Under the pieces are notes generated by a model. That model did no database searches, was not told the DNA's origin, and worked only from the letters and a program-made list of their open reading frames with translations. DNA of 64,000 nt from Patagioenas fasciata (lineage: Eukaryota; Chordata; Aves; Columbiformes; Columbidae), in assembly GCF_037038585.1 (NCBI RefSeq), contig NC_092524.1, forward strand, positions 47,267,001 through 47,331,000. The letters run 5' to 3'. This document shows positions 1 to 13,242 of this stretch, one piece after another. Positions within the stretch are counted from its first letter, which is position 1. Every line of letters starts with the position of its first letter. The position numbers and the translations under genes are program-made.

Positions 1-1783
1 GCTATGAACATCCTGCAGCAGGGATCACCTGTGGTTGGGTGACTGCAGGGGCTGCAGCAGCATCCCAGTTGTGTCTGGAACATAGATAAAAAGGAGGGAG
101 AGGAATGAATGCCCAGTGGGCTTGAATACAAAGCTCACAGGAGTGTATCCCAATGGGCATGATGAGGTTTCATGTGACCTTTGCACTGGTCATGATACAC
201 TGGTCACAATATACTGTGCTCAGCATGTCTGCAGGGTGAGGCATGCACGTAACTCCTTGTAAACTTCAGGCAGTCCAGAAGATCTTCTGATCGGGAGCAC
301 AGGTCCCTAAGAATAGGGTTGTAGAATAACTGAGGCTGGAAGGGACTCCTTGGAGAGCATCTGATAAAAGCCCCTGTTCAGGACTGGGCCAACTTCAAAA
401 TTACATTTGGTTGCTCATGGCCTCCAAAGACAAAGTTTTCTTATCTATCTGTTCCCTTCACACCCCAGTAACCTTCCCCTCAGCAATATCTTCAGCCCTC
501 TGCTTTTCTCTACTTAAAAAGTACTAGACATCCTAACTCAGAGACTTTTCAGAAGAGACATTAGGAACCCAACCCCTTTGCCGTTTTGAAACACCCCCAA
601 TGACCTGTTACTGGACCATCCCAAGAACACCCTGAAGACCCCCCCATTGTCTCAGGGTGTCTCTCACCCCAGCGATGCAGCTGGTCTCACCACAGCCAGA
701 GCTGTCCTCCTCTGAAGGCCACAGAGCTCTCCAGGCCCAGGAACAACCAGGTGACGGTGCTGGAAGGGGCTCTAAGGGATGGAGACATGGCAGGGATGCG
801 AGGAGGCAGGACATTGGCACTGTTGTCCCCACCGTGTGTTTGTTAGTATTTGCTGTGCTGGTTCCCTCTCCTCCTGCCCTCTTGGTGAATGCAGGGGCTG
901 ATCAGCATCGTCCTGGCATGCAGGTCTGTGCATCCCTGTGAGCAGCAGCCCCACTGGCTCATGCTGGCTACTGTAGGGTCCCATGGGTCCCAGGCACTGC
1001 AGGTTTGGAGAGGATCCTCTCCTGATTAAAGCATGGTGGTAGGAACAGTTTTGGAAACAAGCCACAGTCTTCACCATTAGTGGCTTTAAGTGTTTCCTGC
1101 CAGTGAGGGCCATAGCCTGCAGTATCAGCTTCTGGGAAAGTTGGGGGAACCTTGGACTTTAGGGTTTTGAGAAGCTGCTTCTTCTGAAGACGTCAAGATA
1201 TCATGGAAAGAGCAATCCTGCTCTGGTAAAACGATGGAAGGGAGGTCCCACAACTCCTGAGTCGCTCAGACTGTGATGCTGGAGAAGAGAGGGCTGGGGG
1301 ATGTTCTACAGGTAGTAGATATCTGGGTGTGGGGAGTGAAGCAAGCACAAACCCAGCAGCCCAGTTGTTGGCATCATCATTGTTCTTATTCTCAGAAACT
1401 CAAGCAGATGCTTTGGCTCCTTGTTCCTACCTGCTGACCACACCAGGGGGGCCATGACTCAACTCAGCTTCCAGGACTGAAGGGTAGAGGTGGTGAGAGA
1501 CCTATCTCAGGTATGATGGAGACAACCACGTAGCATGGGGTTTAATGGGGTGGGGAAAGGGAACAAGGTAGCTGTGAGATTTCTTCAGCAACATCCCCTG
1601 GCCTGCATCCCACAGGCCCTCCCTGGGAGAGACTGAGACTGGAGAAGCTCCAAGGTCACCAGCCAGCCTCCTCCCCTCCCTGCCCTTAGTGAGTTCCTCA
1701 GACCTCGCTAGAGGACCTGGAAGAGCCATGGTCTCTTTTCAAGCAAAGGCTTCTCCGTCCACCCCCTTGCCCCTGTGTTGCAG
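1..1783. other. Upstream or 5' intronic region of TMEM63C
   Basis: No coding exon is recognisable here. The first TMEM63C coding exon is preceded by a good acceptor (pyrimidine-rich tract ending in TTGCAG at 1778-1783), so at least one noncoding 5' exon must lie in this stretch or before the window. I cannot place it or a promoter. The stretch holds one decayed CR1 LINE tail near 318-440. Short open frames on both strands around 600-1110 and 1500-1730 have no recognisable family and are typical of GC-rich noncoding DNA. Confidence 0.5.
318..440 (-). repeat. Decayed CR1 LINE 3' end
   Basis: Read on the plus strand, the words TAGAATAACTGAGGCTGGAA, GGGACTCCTTGGAGA and CAGGACTGGGCCAACTTC follow the order of the reverse complement of an avian CR1 3' UTR. 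The element therefore lies on the minus strand with its 3' end near 318. It is clearly diverged and its 5' boundary is vague. CR1 insertions are usually 5'-truncated, which fits the short length. Confidence 0.6.
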
Positions 1784-1791
1784 GCACAACG

Positions 1792-4700
1792 ATGGAGAGC
1801 GTGTACTCAGTGGAGCCGGCACCAGACGGTGCTGGCCCCACGTCACTGGACGTGCTCAGCTTCCTGGATACCCTTGTGAACAGCACGGAGGAGCAATGCT
1901 TCAGTGCCCGCTCCCGCAGCACCGTCCTGGAAGGGCTGCCATTCGGCGGCGTGCCCACTGTGCTCGCCATCAACTTCATCCTCTGGCTGGTGAGCGGGCC
2001 AGGAGGGTGTCACGTCCATGGGCACCACAGCCTCTGGCTGTGGTGTCAAAGACTGGCTGCAAGCATGAGTGTCTGCATTACGGGTGTGGTGACAGCCACA
2101 TGTGTGTGCAGTATGTGCATCAGTGTGCCCAGCTATTTGGGGGAAGGGACTTGAGTGCCAGGGACCAAAAGCTTTGCCCACATCATGGTGGGCAGCAGGT
2201 GGTGGTGAGATCACAGAGCAGGAGTAGTTTGGCTTGAGGCAAGAGTTTTGGATGAGCTTGGGCTCATGAGTGGGAAAATGTAAAGGAGGCATGTGGAGAG
2301 ACTCCACAGGATGAGACTCTGCAGCAAACCCCTTTACCTTTCCTCTTCCCTCTTCTTCCAGCTTCTCCTCCTGGTCTTCTCCTGCCTTCGGAAAGCAGCT
2401 TGGGACTATGGGCGCCTGGCGCTACTGATGGACAATGACAGGTAAGCAGGATGGGACCCCCGTGAGTGATGGCTCCAGCTTCTCCAAGAGGGCTGGCAGG
2501 AGGGCCAGCGCTGTGGGGGGGCTCATGGAGAAGCTCAGCAGATGCCCCATCCCTCCTTCCCATTGGGAATGGCTTGGCTGTCCTTGCCTATTGTGACACA
2601 GACACTGTCTTTTGCAAGGAAAGGGAAGCCCAGGCCAGCTTTGGTTCCTTCTTGCAGGCACCATCTGGTGACGGTGGTCTCAGTGCCAGGGAGGGCACTG
2701 TCCTGGGAAGAAGAGAGGCCCAAGAGCTACTTTGGAGTGGTGACTGAGCCACTGCCTCTCCCCCTGCTGTTCCCTCAGGATGAGCAGGGCTGGCTAGAGG
2801 AGGAGGCAGAGGGAGCAATAACACCGTTCCCTCTCGGTAGGGAAGCTTCCCTGGCCCATGCTTCAGGCTGGGTGCAGAATCCCTCAAAAAATACTGGTGT
2901 CACAGTGAAAGGAGAGCCCAGACCAGATTTACAGGTGGGCTGTGCTACCCACAGCTGCCTGCCAGCCAGGGCATGGCTTGCCCCAGGCAGCATAGCATTT
3001 TTTTTTTTTTAATCTGCAAAGCTGGGCAGCCCACAGGAGCAAATGCTGTAAAAGCCCCTCTCCTGCCTTCTTCCCTCTCCAGCTTCTCTTGGGCCAGGGC
3101 TACAGAAAAGCCACAGGGACTCACCAGGGCAATGAGCGCAGCCCCTGCCCCAAGTCTGGGACTAGCTTCTGGTCCAGCCCCAGTGCAGTATATGGGGAGT
3201 GGGAGACATTTCCCAGGCTGCTCTCCTAGGAGAAAATTCTCCGAGTGTTCTCATCCTCTCCCATCTCTTGCTTCTCTCCTGCCTCATCCCTCCACTCCTC
3301 TCCTTCCTGCAAAGTTTGACGTCACTTTTCTACGGAGAGCAGAGTGAGAAGGAGAAGTCCCCATCGGAGAGCAGCCCCCTGGATGCTGATAACAAGGACA
3401 TGGTGAGTGCTGGCATCTATCCTGAGTGGCAGCTTGGGGGGAATGCTTCTGGCAGGGCAAACATCTCCCAGCTATGTGGTTGTCCCTGCTGGCTGCAGGG
3501 ACCTAGTCGGGTGCATGCCCAGAGCCTTTCGGACCCCAGCAGGACAGAGTCCTCTGGGTCACACCTCCAGCTCTGCTCATGTGGTGGGTTGCAGGAGCTT
3601 TCTTTTCTTTCTGTCTATGGCATGAGGCACAAACCAGGTTTCACTGGAAACAAGCATTTTGCTGTCTGTTTCTTTCTCTTTTTTGGCAACAAAAGTTCAA
3701 ATATCAGTCACTGGTGTGACTATGAAAAAATGACAGAACTTATTGAAGAAAACACTAGGCAGGAAAGGTAAAGAAGCAAAATTCTTGCAGGTGGCAAGAG
3801 GCTTATTTAAAGGCTTGGTATTGCATGCTCTGGCACATGTATATTGCTTATCAAAAAAATAAGTGAGGAAGACCACAGGGAATGCCAGCACATCTAAAGA
3901 ACAGATTAAGGGAGATTATTAGAAGTAAGAAGACATTCTTTTAAAAGTCAACCTTGTTCCTAAATGAGGAAAATCTAAACTCTGCCAAGTTAGATGTAAA
4001 ATATGCTAAAGAGAGAGGGAAGAGGGGTTTGAGGAGAAAGTTGTAGAGAGCACAGAAACAAGTACGAAGTTTTTCTTCACACATGAGGAACAGTGCTGAT
4101 AGATGTTGAAGACAGAAAACACTTGCTGGAGAAAGCGAGAATGTGGCAGGAGAGCTAAATAAGATTTTAGTGCCTATATTCAGTGAGGAAGAACTTGACC
4201 AAATTCCTGCCTGGCAGTCCTTCTCTGCAGGGAAGCATCGGAGCACCCCTCCAGTGGTGCGGTGGGAGGAGGAGGTTGCAATAAAAGCAACCTGACTAAT
4301 TCCCGTTGCCGTCACAAATTCCCAGGAGCAGGCGTGGGACTTCTCATCCCAAAACAAATAGCCAAGCCATTGTCTGCAGCATGCAACCTCTTTCCTGCAT
4401 GTGAGCATCCTAGAGAGCTGGGAATCAGCTAATAAATGCTGGTTTTTTCAGTAGGATTTATGGAAAACCCAAGAAATTACAGCCCAGGAAGCTTGGGGTC
4501 TGCATTGACAACCTCCCAGACATGATTCTCCAGAGCAGAGCCTTGGAATGGGGCATAGGAGGGGAGTCAGCTCAGCTGTGCTAAGGAGATGTCTGGCCCC
4601 TGTGGAGCTGTCGGGTGTGTGAGGACACCTGCACGTCCAAAGCCTCCCACTGTGATCGATCAGACAAAGCTGGGCTGTGGGGTAGGAGGGAAGGGCCTGG

Positions 4701-7700
4701 CTTGGGTAAAATGGGGGAATGGAGAAGAGGAAGAAGCTGCCATCTCTCCCAGGGCAGAGTAAGGGAATCCCTCAGGGGCCTGACCAGGGTCCCTCCCATC
4801 CAAGATCAGTACAAACCCTCCAGAAAGGGGGCAAAGACGAGGGCTCCACTGACCGAGTGTTATTCAGTACAGTCATGACAGGGAAAACTGCAGAGAGACT
4901 TTGAACTTGAATGAACTCCAGCGCTGGTAAAACATAACACATAGGGGAGAAAAACTCTAATATTGCATGTGCAGTGACAGGGAATGAGCTATTACACAAG
5001 ATCTTAGCATTGTCCTGTACCTCTCTACTGCAGTGCCGGCTCAGCGCTCTTTAGTGGTCAAAAAAGCACATTGCACGTTAGGGCCTGTCAGGGAAGGCGC
5101 AGAGGAGGGAGCTGCTGGTAGATGGGAGCCTGTGTTATAGAAATTCTCTGTGTTTCCCGCCTCTCCTGTGGCAGCTGCCTTTGGCCACTGCTGCAGACAA
5201 GCCACTGGGCTGGGCATCCTGGGCACACGACTCCTGGTGCTGCCTTGTTTGCTCAGCCTGTCGGCTGTGGGCACTGCACCACCTCCACACACATTTCCAG
5301 CGTGGGCCATGCCCCTGCTTCTCTCTGGAGAGGTGGGAGTGGTTGCCCCTGGCTTATCCTGACTCTTTCCTTCCAGGGATTCTGCTCCTGGCTCATTTCC
5401 ATCTACCAGATGAAGTAAGTGTGTGGCCTCAGCTGTGCCCCATTGCTGCCTGCCCCTGGGGAACCAGTGCCCATAGGTGGTCATGTATCACCCAGAGCTG
5501 CTGGGACCGATGGATGAGAAGAATCCTCCTAAAGCATCCCCCTGGGAGAAAGAGCAGAAGGTTCACCTCCACATTTCCTGCTGGCCCCTGACTCCTGTCC
5601 CGAAGGAAAAGGCTTTAACCAGGCTTTAACCTCTTCTGGGAGGAGCTGGTCCTGTAATGGAGTAGCACCCTGAGAGTTGCTTGTGTCCATAATTCCCTCC
5701 TTGTCCAAATCCCATGTGCCACAGGCAGGATACCATGAGTTACCATGGGTTGTGTGAGGCCAGAGCAGCCAGTGTCCCCAGGGCAGGAGGTGGTGGGGAG
5801 GTACCACCAGCACTCACCACTTCCCTCTCCCCCAGGGACGAGGAGATTCAGAGCAAGTGTGGGATCGACGCCACCACCTACCTCTCCTTCCAGCGGCACC
5901 TCCTGGTCCTGCTGATGCTGGTCTGTGTGCTCTCTGTGGCTGTCATCCTGCCTGTCAACTTCTCAGGAGACCTCCTGGGTAGGTGTTTCCCCAGTTGTGG
6001 ATGTCTCAGGAGCATGGCACATCCTTGTGCCAAGCACCCTGCCCTGGGAACAGAGGGCAGAAGGACCTCTCTATCAGGAGCCCACATCAGCTGTGGGACA
6101 GAAGAATGCAAGAGGCAGGGAGCATCAGGGTCGTGGGGGCTTGGCAGGGACCTGGGAGATGGAAAAGGAGGGAGCAAAGACCAGAGCTACTCACCCTGCA
6201 AGCAGGGACACACACACTGCACTGGGTTCCCATAACCTCCTGCTTCTCTTCCTCTGCAGGACACAATCCCACCCACTTTGGCCGGACAACCATTGCCAAC
6301 ATCCCAACGCAGTATGTGGTTCCCATGTCTGGGGGGGATGTGGGTGCTGCTGCTGTGGCGGATGCTGCTGGGAGTGCTCAGACACGGCGCTCATTGCAGT
6401 CCCAGAACAGGGATGGGTCCACATGAGCAGCGTCCTCCTTCTGGTAGCCCCGTATCTGCACTGTGCACAAGCACAGCTGCAGTGAGCAGCCTGCTGGCAC
6501 TGCTCACTGCATCCCGCTGCTGAAAGGGGGACTCTGGGCAGCCTTATTTCTGCCAGCACTCTGGATGCTGCCCCTCTCATCCCTGGGGTGGGGGTCCAGC
6601 AGCTGGTTTGGGGAGGTCCCACTGGGCGGTGGGGGTGGCTGTGGTGAGGTGCTAAGCACCAGGCTGGCCCACATGCCACGTGCCCACCACAGACTTGCTG
6701 ATGCCCTCTTCCCCTCCAGAGACCATCTCCTGTGGCTGCACAGCATCTTCGCCCTCATCTATTTCATCCTCACTGTCCTCTGCATGGCTCACCACTCTGT
6801 CCACCTTGAATACAGAGAGAACGAGAAGGTGAGCAACCATCCTTCTTCCAGCCCTGCCTTGTTCAACACTAATGGATAACTGTATTTTGCAGAAAGGGTG
6901 GTCTCAGTATGCAGGGAGAGCTTTAGAAACAGCCTGAGACTGGGCAAGCAGGGAAGGATAAGGCTGATTTTCTCCATCTTCTGGAGAAAGCTTGGCAGCC
7001 CAGAGGCAAACCTGTCTCTCCTGCTGCCGTGTCTTTTGAGATTGAAGCTCTGTTGTGTTTGTCTGAGTGGTGGCAGTGTCTGGCTGTGCCCTAGGGTGTG
7101 GGAGTGAGGACACCTGTGCTGACCAGCCTCCCAGGTGGCAGTTGGTGCCTTGGCATTCCTCTGCCTTCCCGGTGGTTGAGTGAGCAGGATGGCAGTGAAA
7201 TGGCCCTCAGGCCCCCACCCACCCACCCCTTCTGCCCCTTTTCCTCCCCTAGGTTGCCCGGACGCTGATGGTTACCCACATCCCCAAGGAGATCACAGAC
7301 CCTTCCCTTATCATCAAACATTTTCAGTGAGTAGTGGTGTACCGCAACCTTGCCAGGGTGGCTGGCAGGCAGGTGGCAGGGGCTGTCCGCATGCCCTGGC
7401 TACTGGTGCCACCATGTCCCTGTGCCTGCAGTGAGGCTTATCCTAGCTGCACCGTCACCAATGTCCAGTTCTGCTTTGATGTGCGCAAGCTGATGAAGCT
7501 GGATGCGGAGAGGTGAGTGCATGCAGGTCCCCCTTGCCTCTGCGGGTGGGTGGGTGTTCTGCTCCTGCCCAGCATGTCAAGGGACCCAGTCTGTCTGTTT
7601 GTCTGCTGCTGCCCAAATGACCTTTGTCTCTATTGGCTTCCCGACAGGCGCAAGGCAATGAAGGGACGGCTTTACTTCACCACCAAGGCACAGAAAGAGG

Positions 7701-10700
7701 GGAAGATCATGATCAAAACCCACCCCTGCGCCCGCATCTTCTGCTGCCGCTTCTGTGGCTTTGAGCAGGTAGATGGGCGCGGGCAGAGCTGTGGGCAGGG
7801 CTGCAGGCAGCACATCTGCGCTGTGAGCAGGGCAGAGCACAGCAGCTTGCCCCCGTGCCATAGCCCGGCGAGTGCAGCAGAGCTGTGGCTGCTCCTGCAG
7901 GTGGACGCCGAGCAGTACTATGGGGAGCTGGAGGAGAAGCTCACGGACGAGTTCAATGCAGAGCGCAACCGCGTCACGCTCAAGCGGCTTGACATGGCCT
8001 TCGTCACCTTCCAGGATGAGCGGATGACAGCTGTGTGAGTGCCCTTTGGATGTGCCAACACAGGCACATCCCTCAGCCTTGTGACCACCGCCACTGGGGC
8101 ATCCTGCTGGCTCCTCTGGCCAAAGTCAGGCAATGTCTCCATTGTGCCTCTGCCACCTGGAGAGATGGCCGCTCTCTTGAGGCTGCGGGAAGGGTCTCAT
8201 GAGAAGGGTAGGGGGTTCTGAGCCCTCGGTCAGGACCCAACCCCTGGCTCCTTCCTCCTGCAGGATTTTGAAGGACTACAGCCACATCCACTGCCGCAAG
8301 CACCCCCAGCAGTCCTCTGTCACCACCGTGGTCAAGTCACACCACTGGGGCATTCGCTATGCTCCTGCACCCAGCGATATCATCTGGTGAACCCCCATGG
8401 CGGGAGAGGGAGGGAGGGCGAGCAGCTGGGGGGAACCCATACCCATAGCTATAGGGAACCCATATCCATAGTTATAGGAAACCCATATAGCTATAGGGAA
8501 CCTACAGGTATGTGCCCATACCTGTAAGCTGTCTTCTCAGGGTGGCAGGGGCTGACAATCCCTCCTGTAGCCATAGCAGAAGTCACCAGGGTGACTGGGG
8601 TTATCACCCTGTGGGTGGCAGGGCTTGGCCAGGCAAGGTTTGGGCTGATTGCCAGGCTCTGATTTCTGCAGCCAGACTCCAAAGCTTCCTGGTGGCAGGG
8701 ACTGCAGCCACACTGGTCCTGGGGTTCTTCAGGTATCAGCCCAGCAGCACAGGATGGGGGAGAGGTTGAACTCAAAGCAGGGACTGCCAGGATGGTTGGT
8801 ATGGGCAGTGGGGGGCAGAGCTTCGGGGAGCCAGGCTAGGAGACCCAGGATGTGTTTTTTTACTCCACACCATGTCCGAGTTGTGCTTTCCTCTCACAGG
8901 GAGAATTTGTCGGTCCGTGGCACATCTTGGTGGGTGAGATTCATCCTCCTTAATATCTGCCTCTTCGTCCTCCTCTTCTTCCTCACCACACCAGCCATAA
9001 TTGTCAACACCATGGACATGTTCAACGTTACACAGCCTGTGGAGTACCTCAAGGTAGTCCCTGGGGCTCCATACCACCTTTCCCAAAGGTTCTCTGTTTT
9101 CAGGCTTGTCCATGACAGTGGGAGGGCACCAGCTCTACACTGGCCCAAGAAGATGAGCCATCACTGGGATGAGCATTGATGAGAGGCAAGGAGAGGTCAT
9201 GCCCTGCTTGCCAGCCATCCCCTTCTTGGTGTGCTTCCAGTGGCAAAGCCCTGGGGCACTTGTGCAAACCTGAGCTTTGGTCCTGCTGTCCATGGGGGAG
9301 GGCAGGTTGTTGTCCATGCAAGAGGAGAGGGGTGTGAAGAGCTTCATGAGATGTTAGGAGCCACCAGGAGTACATCTCCTTCCTGCTCATTGCCCTGTGA
9401 GCTGTTGGGCAGGCATCAGGGCTCAGAGAGTGCCTGTGGTGCCTTTGGCTGGTCTCAGACTCTTACCTCCTGAAACAAATGCCCCTGCTCAGGGAGGTAA
9501 TGCCCCAGCCTGCTAGTTGCACACACCATCATGTGCCAGGAGGCCCAGGGAGCTGCCTACAGCATGACTGAGCTCAGGCTGTCTCCTGAGGGGGTGTCTG
9601 GCATCTCTCCTGCAGAACCCCATCATCACCCAGTTCTTCCCCACACTGCTGCTCTGGGTCTTCTCCGTCTTCCTGCCCTTCCTTGTCTACTACTCGGCAT
9701 TCTTCGAGTCGCACTGGACAAGGTAATGGGGTTGGCCCTTGTGCTCCCTCAGGGCTGAGGTGGGTGGGAGGAATCTCAGTAGCACTCGTGAGACCTGACC
9801 TGCAGGGAGGCAGGCAGTGGGGTGACAGGCCCCCCCAGAGCCCCAAGAGTGTTGCTCTCCATGGGAAGAGCCCCATGTCCATGCCTGAAGGAGCCATTTC
9901 TTTGCCATAGCTATGAATGCTTCCAGGCTGCTGACAAAGGCAGTTGGAGCTGGTTTTAGGATGGGCCTGAAGAAGTTTGTGAAGGGGATATGTCGCGGTT
10001 GAGATGGACAAACGACATAGACCAAGTTCTTAAGTACAAACAGCAGTCTCCATTTATTGCCATAAATGCCTTTTTATGTAGTCTTTACCAGTTCATGTGT
10101 CTTTTTGCTATTGGTTACAGCCTGCAATAGTAACATATCATTGGCTAATTTTGCTAATGTCAATGTTATTCTTTTACTCCCTTCTTTCTCATGGGTAGAC
10201 CTTAATATATTCAAGGCTAATTTCTGTTCCCATACCCTCTGTCATGGAATCCACGGACCCACCGTAGTCTCCCACAGGGATGGTATGATAGTGGACTGGC
10301 AGCAGCAGGGCCAGGGCCCTGACTCAGACAGCACATCCCAGCTGTGCTCCCAGCCCTCCAAGGTAGAGGTAGAGGTTCAGGATGCTCAGTCTCCTAGCAG
10401 AGGAAGCTTTGCCCAGCTCCTACAATGTGCTCACTCTGTCTTGACCCTTGACCAGCCCCCATGCCTGGTCTGCTGAGTCCTTGCAGGAGCTTTGTCACCA
10501 CCTCCCTTCCTTCTTCCGGGAGAAACAGGGGCTCCTGAATCTATTATAGACAGCCAGCTGCTTCTTGTTGGGTGTCTGTACCAGCAGGTATAGGAGAGGG
10601 CAGGGATGAAGGAGTTGGGAAGCTGGGAGGACAAGAACTTTCACTACAGCAGATTTCCTCATGGTGACAACTCCCAGCCTGGGAGAGGCTTTGCAAGGCC

Positions 10701-13242
10701 CCAGTAGATGCACAGACCAAATGCATGTGGTTTCCAGGGGCTGGGAGTAGCTCTCTGTTGAAGAGTGAGACCCAGCCCAGCCCCTCCAACCCCAGCAGCT
10801 GCTCTACTTTGGAACAATGTAATGTTCTTCTCTTGCCTCCTCTCTCCCTAGGTCAAGTGAAAATCAGCTCACCATGCACAAGTGCTTCTTCTTCCTGGTG
10901 TTCATGGTCATCATCCTGCCCTCATTGGGGCTGAGCAGGTATTGGACCTCCCTGCGGTGCTGCTCTCCTTGCTCCCCGGCAGCCACGATCACACCCAGGC
11001 CCCTCACCTCCTGCAATTCAGCCCCAAAGGGCTAAGGCCCCCCACTGCCACTGAAACCAGGCTCTCTGGTGAGAGAAGCACTTGCTTATTTAGCCCTCCT
11101 GAGCTGCTCCCAGATAGTTATGGTCCTTCCTTCCCTGTGGAGGAGGGAAGCAGTGCAGCTTGCCAGGCTGCCACAGAGGACGCAAGGTTGCCTCATCCAC
11201 CCTGGGTAGGGGAAAGTACACGCCCACTGGGTGCCCCACACATTGCTCCTCTTTCTGAGCTGCTCCTTCTCTCCCACCTCCAGCCTGGACCTTTTTTTCC
11301 GTTGGCTCTTCGACACCCACTTTCTGGATGAAGCTGATATCAAGTTCCAGTGAGTATCAGGGAGCTCCCAAACCTCCTGGGAGTGCCCAGTGCCAGCCTC
11401 CCAGTGGCTCTCCTGGCCACCTGCCCGAGCATCCTCTCACCTTCCCTGTCCCTGGGGCAGGTGCGTTTTCCTCCCAGACAACGGCGCTTTCTTCGTCAAC
11501 TACGTAGTCACCTCCAGCCTGATTGGGACGGCCATGGAGCTGCTGCGCATCCCGGGCCTCCTTGTCTATACTGCCCGACTCTGCTTTGCCAAGTCTGAGC
11601 CAGAGCGGCTCCACATCAAGCGGGTATGTGGCTCTGGTCACCTCTAAACCTCTGCAACCCCTCTCATGGCAGGGATGTGCTTGCTGGAAACTCAGGCTTT
11701 CCTCATCCTATGGGGACGCTTGTGTGGACAAGCCACTATGCAAGGGATGCTGCTGGCCCTGGCCCCATGGGACTAATGGTGCTGGGCAGCCTTTGCAGTG
11801 GCAAAGGCAGTAATGATGCTGTTGGTTGTGCCCCAGAGCCAAGCCTACCAGTTTCAGTTTGGACTGGAGTACGCCTGGACCTGCTGCATCTTCTCCGTCG
11901 TCATGACTTACAGTATCACCTGCCCCATCATTGTCCCCTTCGGTGAGTACGATCCTATGCCCCTGATTCCACTGCCCTTGGCTGTGCCAAGAGTAGCCTG
12001 TCTCAGCCACCAGCAATGACATGGGAGCATGAGCTTCCTGCATGGTACAGGAGAGCACCCTTGGGCATCATCTCCTGGGCCTGCCCTGGTGCCCCTGTGA
12101 CCTGACTGTCTCCATTGTCCTCCCTCCAAACGGCCCCTGTCCTCCCACTAGGTTTGCTCTACATGCTGCTCAAGCACATGGTTGATCGGTACAACATCTA
12201 CTACGTGTACATCCCCACCAAGCTGAACCAGCGCCTTCATGTCGCCGCCATCAGCCAGGTGGTGGTGGCCCCCATCCTCTGCATGTTCTGGCTGCTCTTC
12301 TTCTCCATCCTGCGCCTTGGTAGGGAGAGCTCGGGGCTGCCACCCACCGCTGCTGAGGGTCACATCTGCTGCCTGGGGGGATGAGCCGCTGCTGTCACCC
12401 CTGAATTAGGCATAACATGGAGGGTGGGAAGGGGGAAGGTGTGGTGGAGACCTGGCAGAGGAGATGGTCAGCTAGTGTTTTGGGAAGGGTGTTGGGTACT
12501 TGTTAGACCCAAAGCAGGCACCAGCTTGGGTCTCAGCTGCAGGTGCAGCAGGTCCTTGGAGGCTCACGTGCTGCCCCAGTGTCTCTGTGCTCTAGGTCCC
12601 ACCCGTCCTGTCACCCTCTTCACCTTCGTGGTCCTCCTCTCCTGCATTGTCTTCTCCTTCTTTGGCCTCTGCCTGAAGAAGCTGCAGCCACGGAAGCCCT
12701 CCAGCTACCAGGTGAGCACAGTCATACGCCTGTCCTGTTCCCTCACATCGCTGCATTCCCTCCTCACCTTTCTGGGGTGTGTTTGCTATGGGAAGTCTGA
12801 GGCAGTGCCTGGCTGCCCCCCTGCTTCAGCTGGGGACCCCTAAACAGTCATTTCTTCCTGACCTCCCTCTCCACAGATGTCTGACCAGTCTGAGGGCACC
12901 TTCAACGATGTGGAGCGGAGCAGCGTCTCCTCCACTCCCAACTCCAATGTGAGCAACTCTCCCCGGCCCCACTGCAGCCTCCCCACCTCTCTCCCATGGG
13001 CCCTGACCCCGCATTGCCCCCCGGGGCAGCTCTTTGTGGCCACTGTCCTGCAGGAGCCTGAGCTAAGCCTGACGCCGGCAGCCTCCCCGGCACACCAGTC
13101 CTATGGCACTATGGGCAACCACCTGGAGCCAGCAGAGGATGGAGAGGATGGGAGGCTGCAGAGCTTTGAGACAGAACTGGAGACGGTGGAGGGCGAGTAC
13201 AGGAGCGGCCCTGTGATGGAGAGCCAGGCCCGCTACCAGTGA
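1792..13242 (+). CDS. TMEM63C: TMEM63C, OSCA/TMEM63-family mechanosensitive cation channel
   Basis: Coding exons: 1792-1989, 2362-2441, 3315-3402, 5377-5414, 5836-5978, 6260-6311, 6720-6828, 7253-7326, 7432-7512, 7648-7768, 7901-8034, 8264-8386, 8900-9053, 9616-9722, 10852-10938, 11284-11349, 11461-11623, 11837-11942, 12152-12319, 12596-12711, 12877-12948, 13030-13242. All introns are GT-AG and phases join without a break (2493 nt, 830 residues; human about 806). Seen: an extracellular N-terminus with sequon N30-S-T; a first membrane segment at about 53-76 ([15 protein letters not shown]); a long cytosolic PHM7-like domain at about 235-415 containing [17 protein letters not shown] and FVTFQDERM; then the RSN1_7TM channel core, including [22 protein letters not shown] and [15 protein letters not shown]. 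The family forms hyperosmolality- or tension-gated cation channels. Human TMEM63C acts at ER-mitochondria contacts and in kidney podocytes, and is mutated in spastic paraplegia. TMEM63A and TMEM63B were considered, but the C-terminal motif [15 protein letters not shown] and the synteny with NGB and POMT2 indicate TMEM63C. The start matches the family and follows an in-exon acceptor at 1783. It is convergent with NGB. Confidence 0.95.
3716..4235 (+). repeat. Old CR1/L2-like LINE ORF2 fragment
   Basis: Lies in TMEM63C intron 3. Plus-strand words such as GGTAAAGAAGCAAAATTCTT, GCTTATCAAAAAAATAAG and GAACAGATTAAGGGAGATTA, ending in a stretch that reads [11 protein letters not shown], match the region of a CR1/L2-like ORF2 just upstream of the reverse transcriptase. 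The frame is broken many times, so this is an ancient neutral fossil. The same family also left fragments near 20.4 kb and 28.8 kb. Confidence 0.6.
8432..8505 (+). repeat. Short minisatellite, about 3.5 units of 19-23 bp
   Basis: Direct repeats of GGAACCCATACCCATAGCTA with small differences: GGAACCCATATCCATAGTTA, then a shorter GAAACCCATATAGCTATAG, then GGAACC again. It begins 46 bases after the donor of TMEM63C coding exon 12 and is purely intronic. Confidence 0.8.
9991..10276 (-). mobile_element. Solo LTR of an avian endogenous retrovirus, probably class II (ERVK-like)
   Basis: Lies in TMEM63C intron 14, antisense to the gene. Read on the minus strand it starts TGTGGG and ends CGCGACA, giving the TG...CA ends of an LTR. 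Inside, in order, are two CCAAT boxes, a TATA-like CATAAAAAG and an AATAAA close to the 3' end, which is the layout of U3, R and a short U5. Flanking hexamers gggata and gggatg differ by one base and look like a 6-bp target duplication, typical of class II elements. No internal retroviral genes accompany it. The near-intact ends and duplication suggest moderate age. The exact subfamily is not recognised. Confidence 0.6.

Noticed and set aside
3941-4408. 155-codon minus-strand open frame in TMEM63C intron 3
   Set aside because: Mostly antisense to the old LINE fragment at 3716-4235, so a shadow frame.
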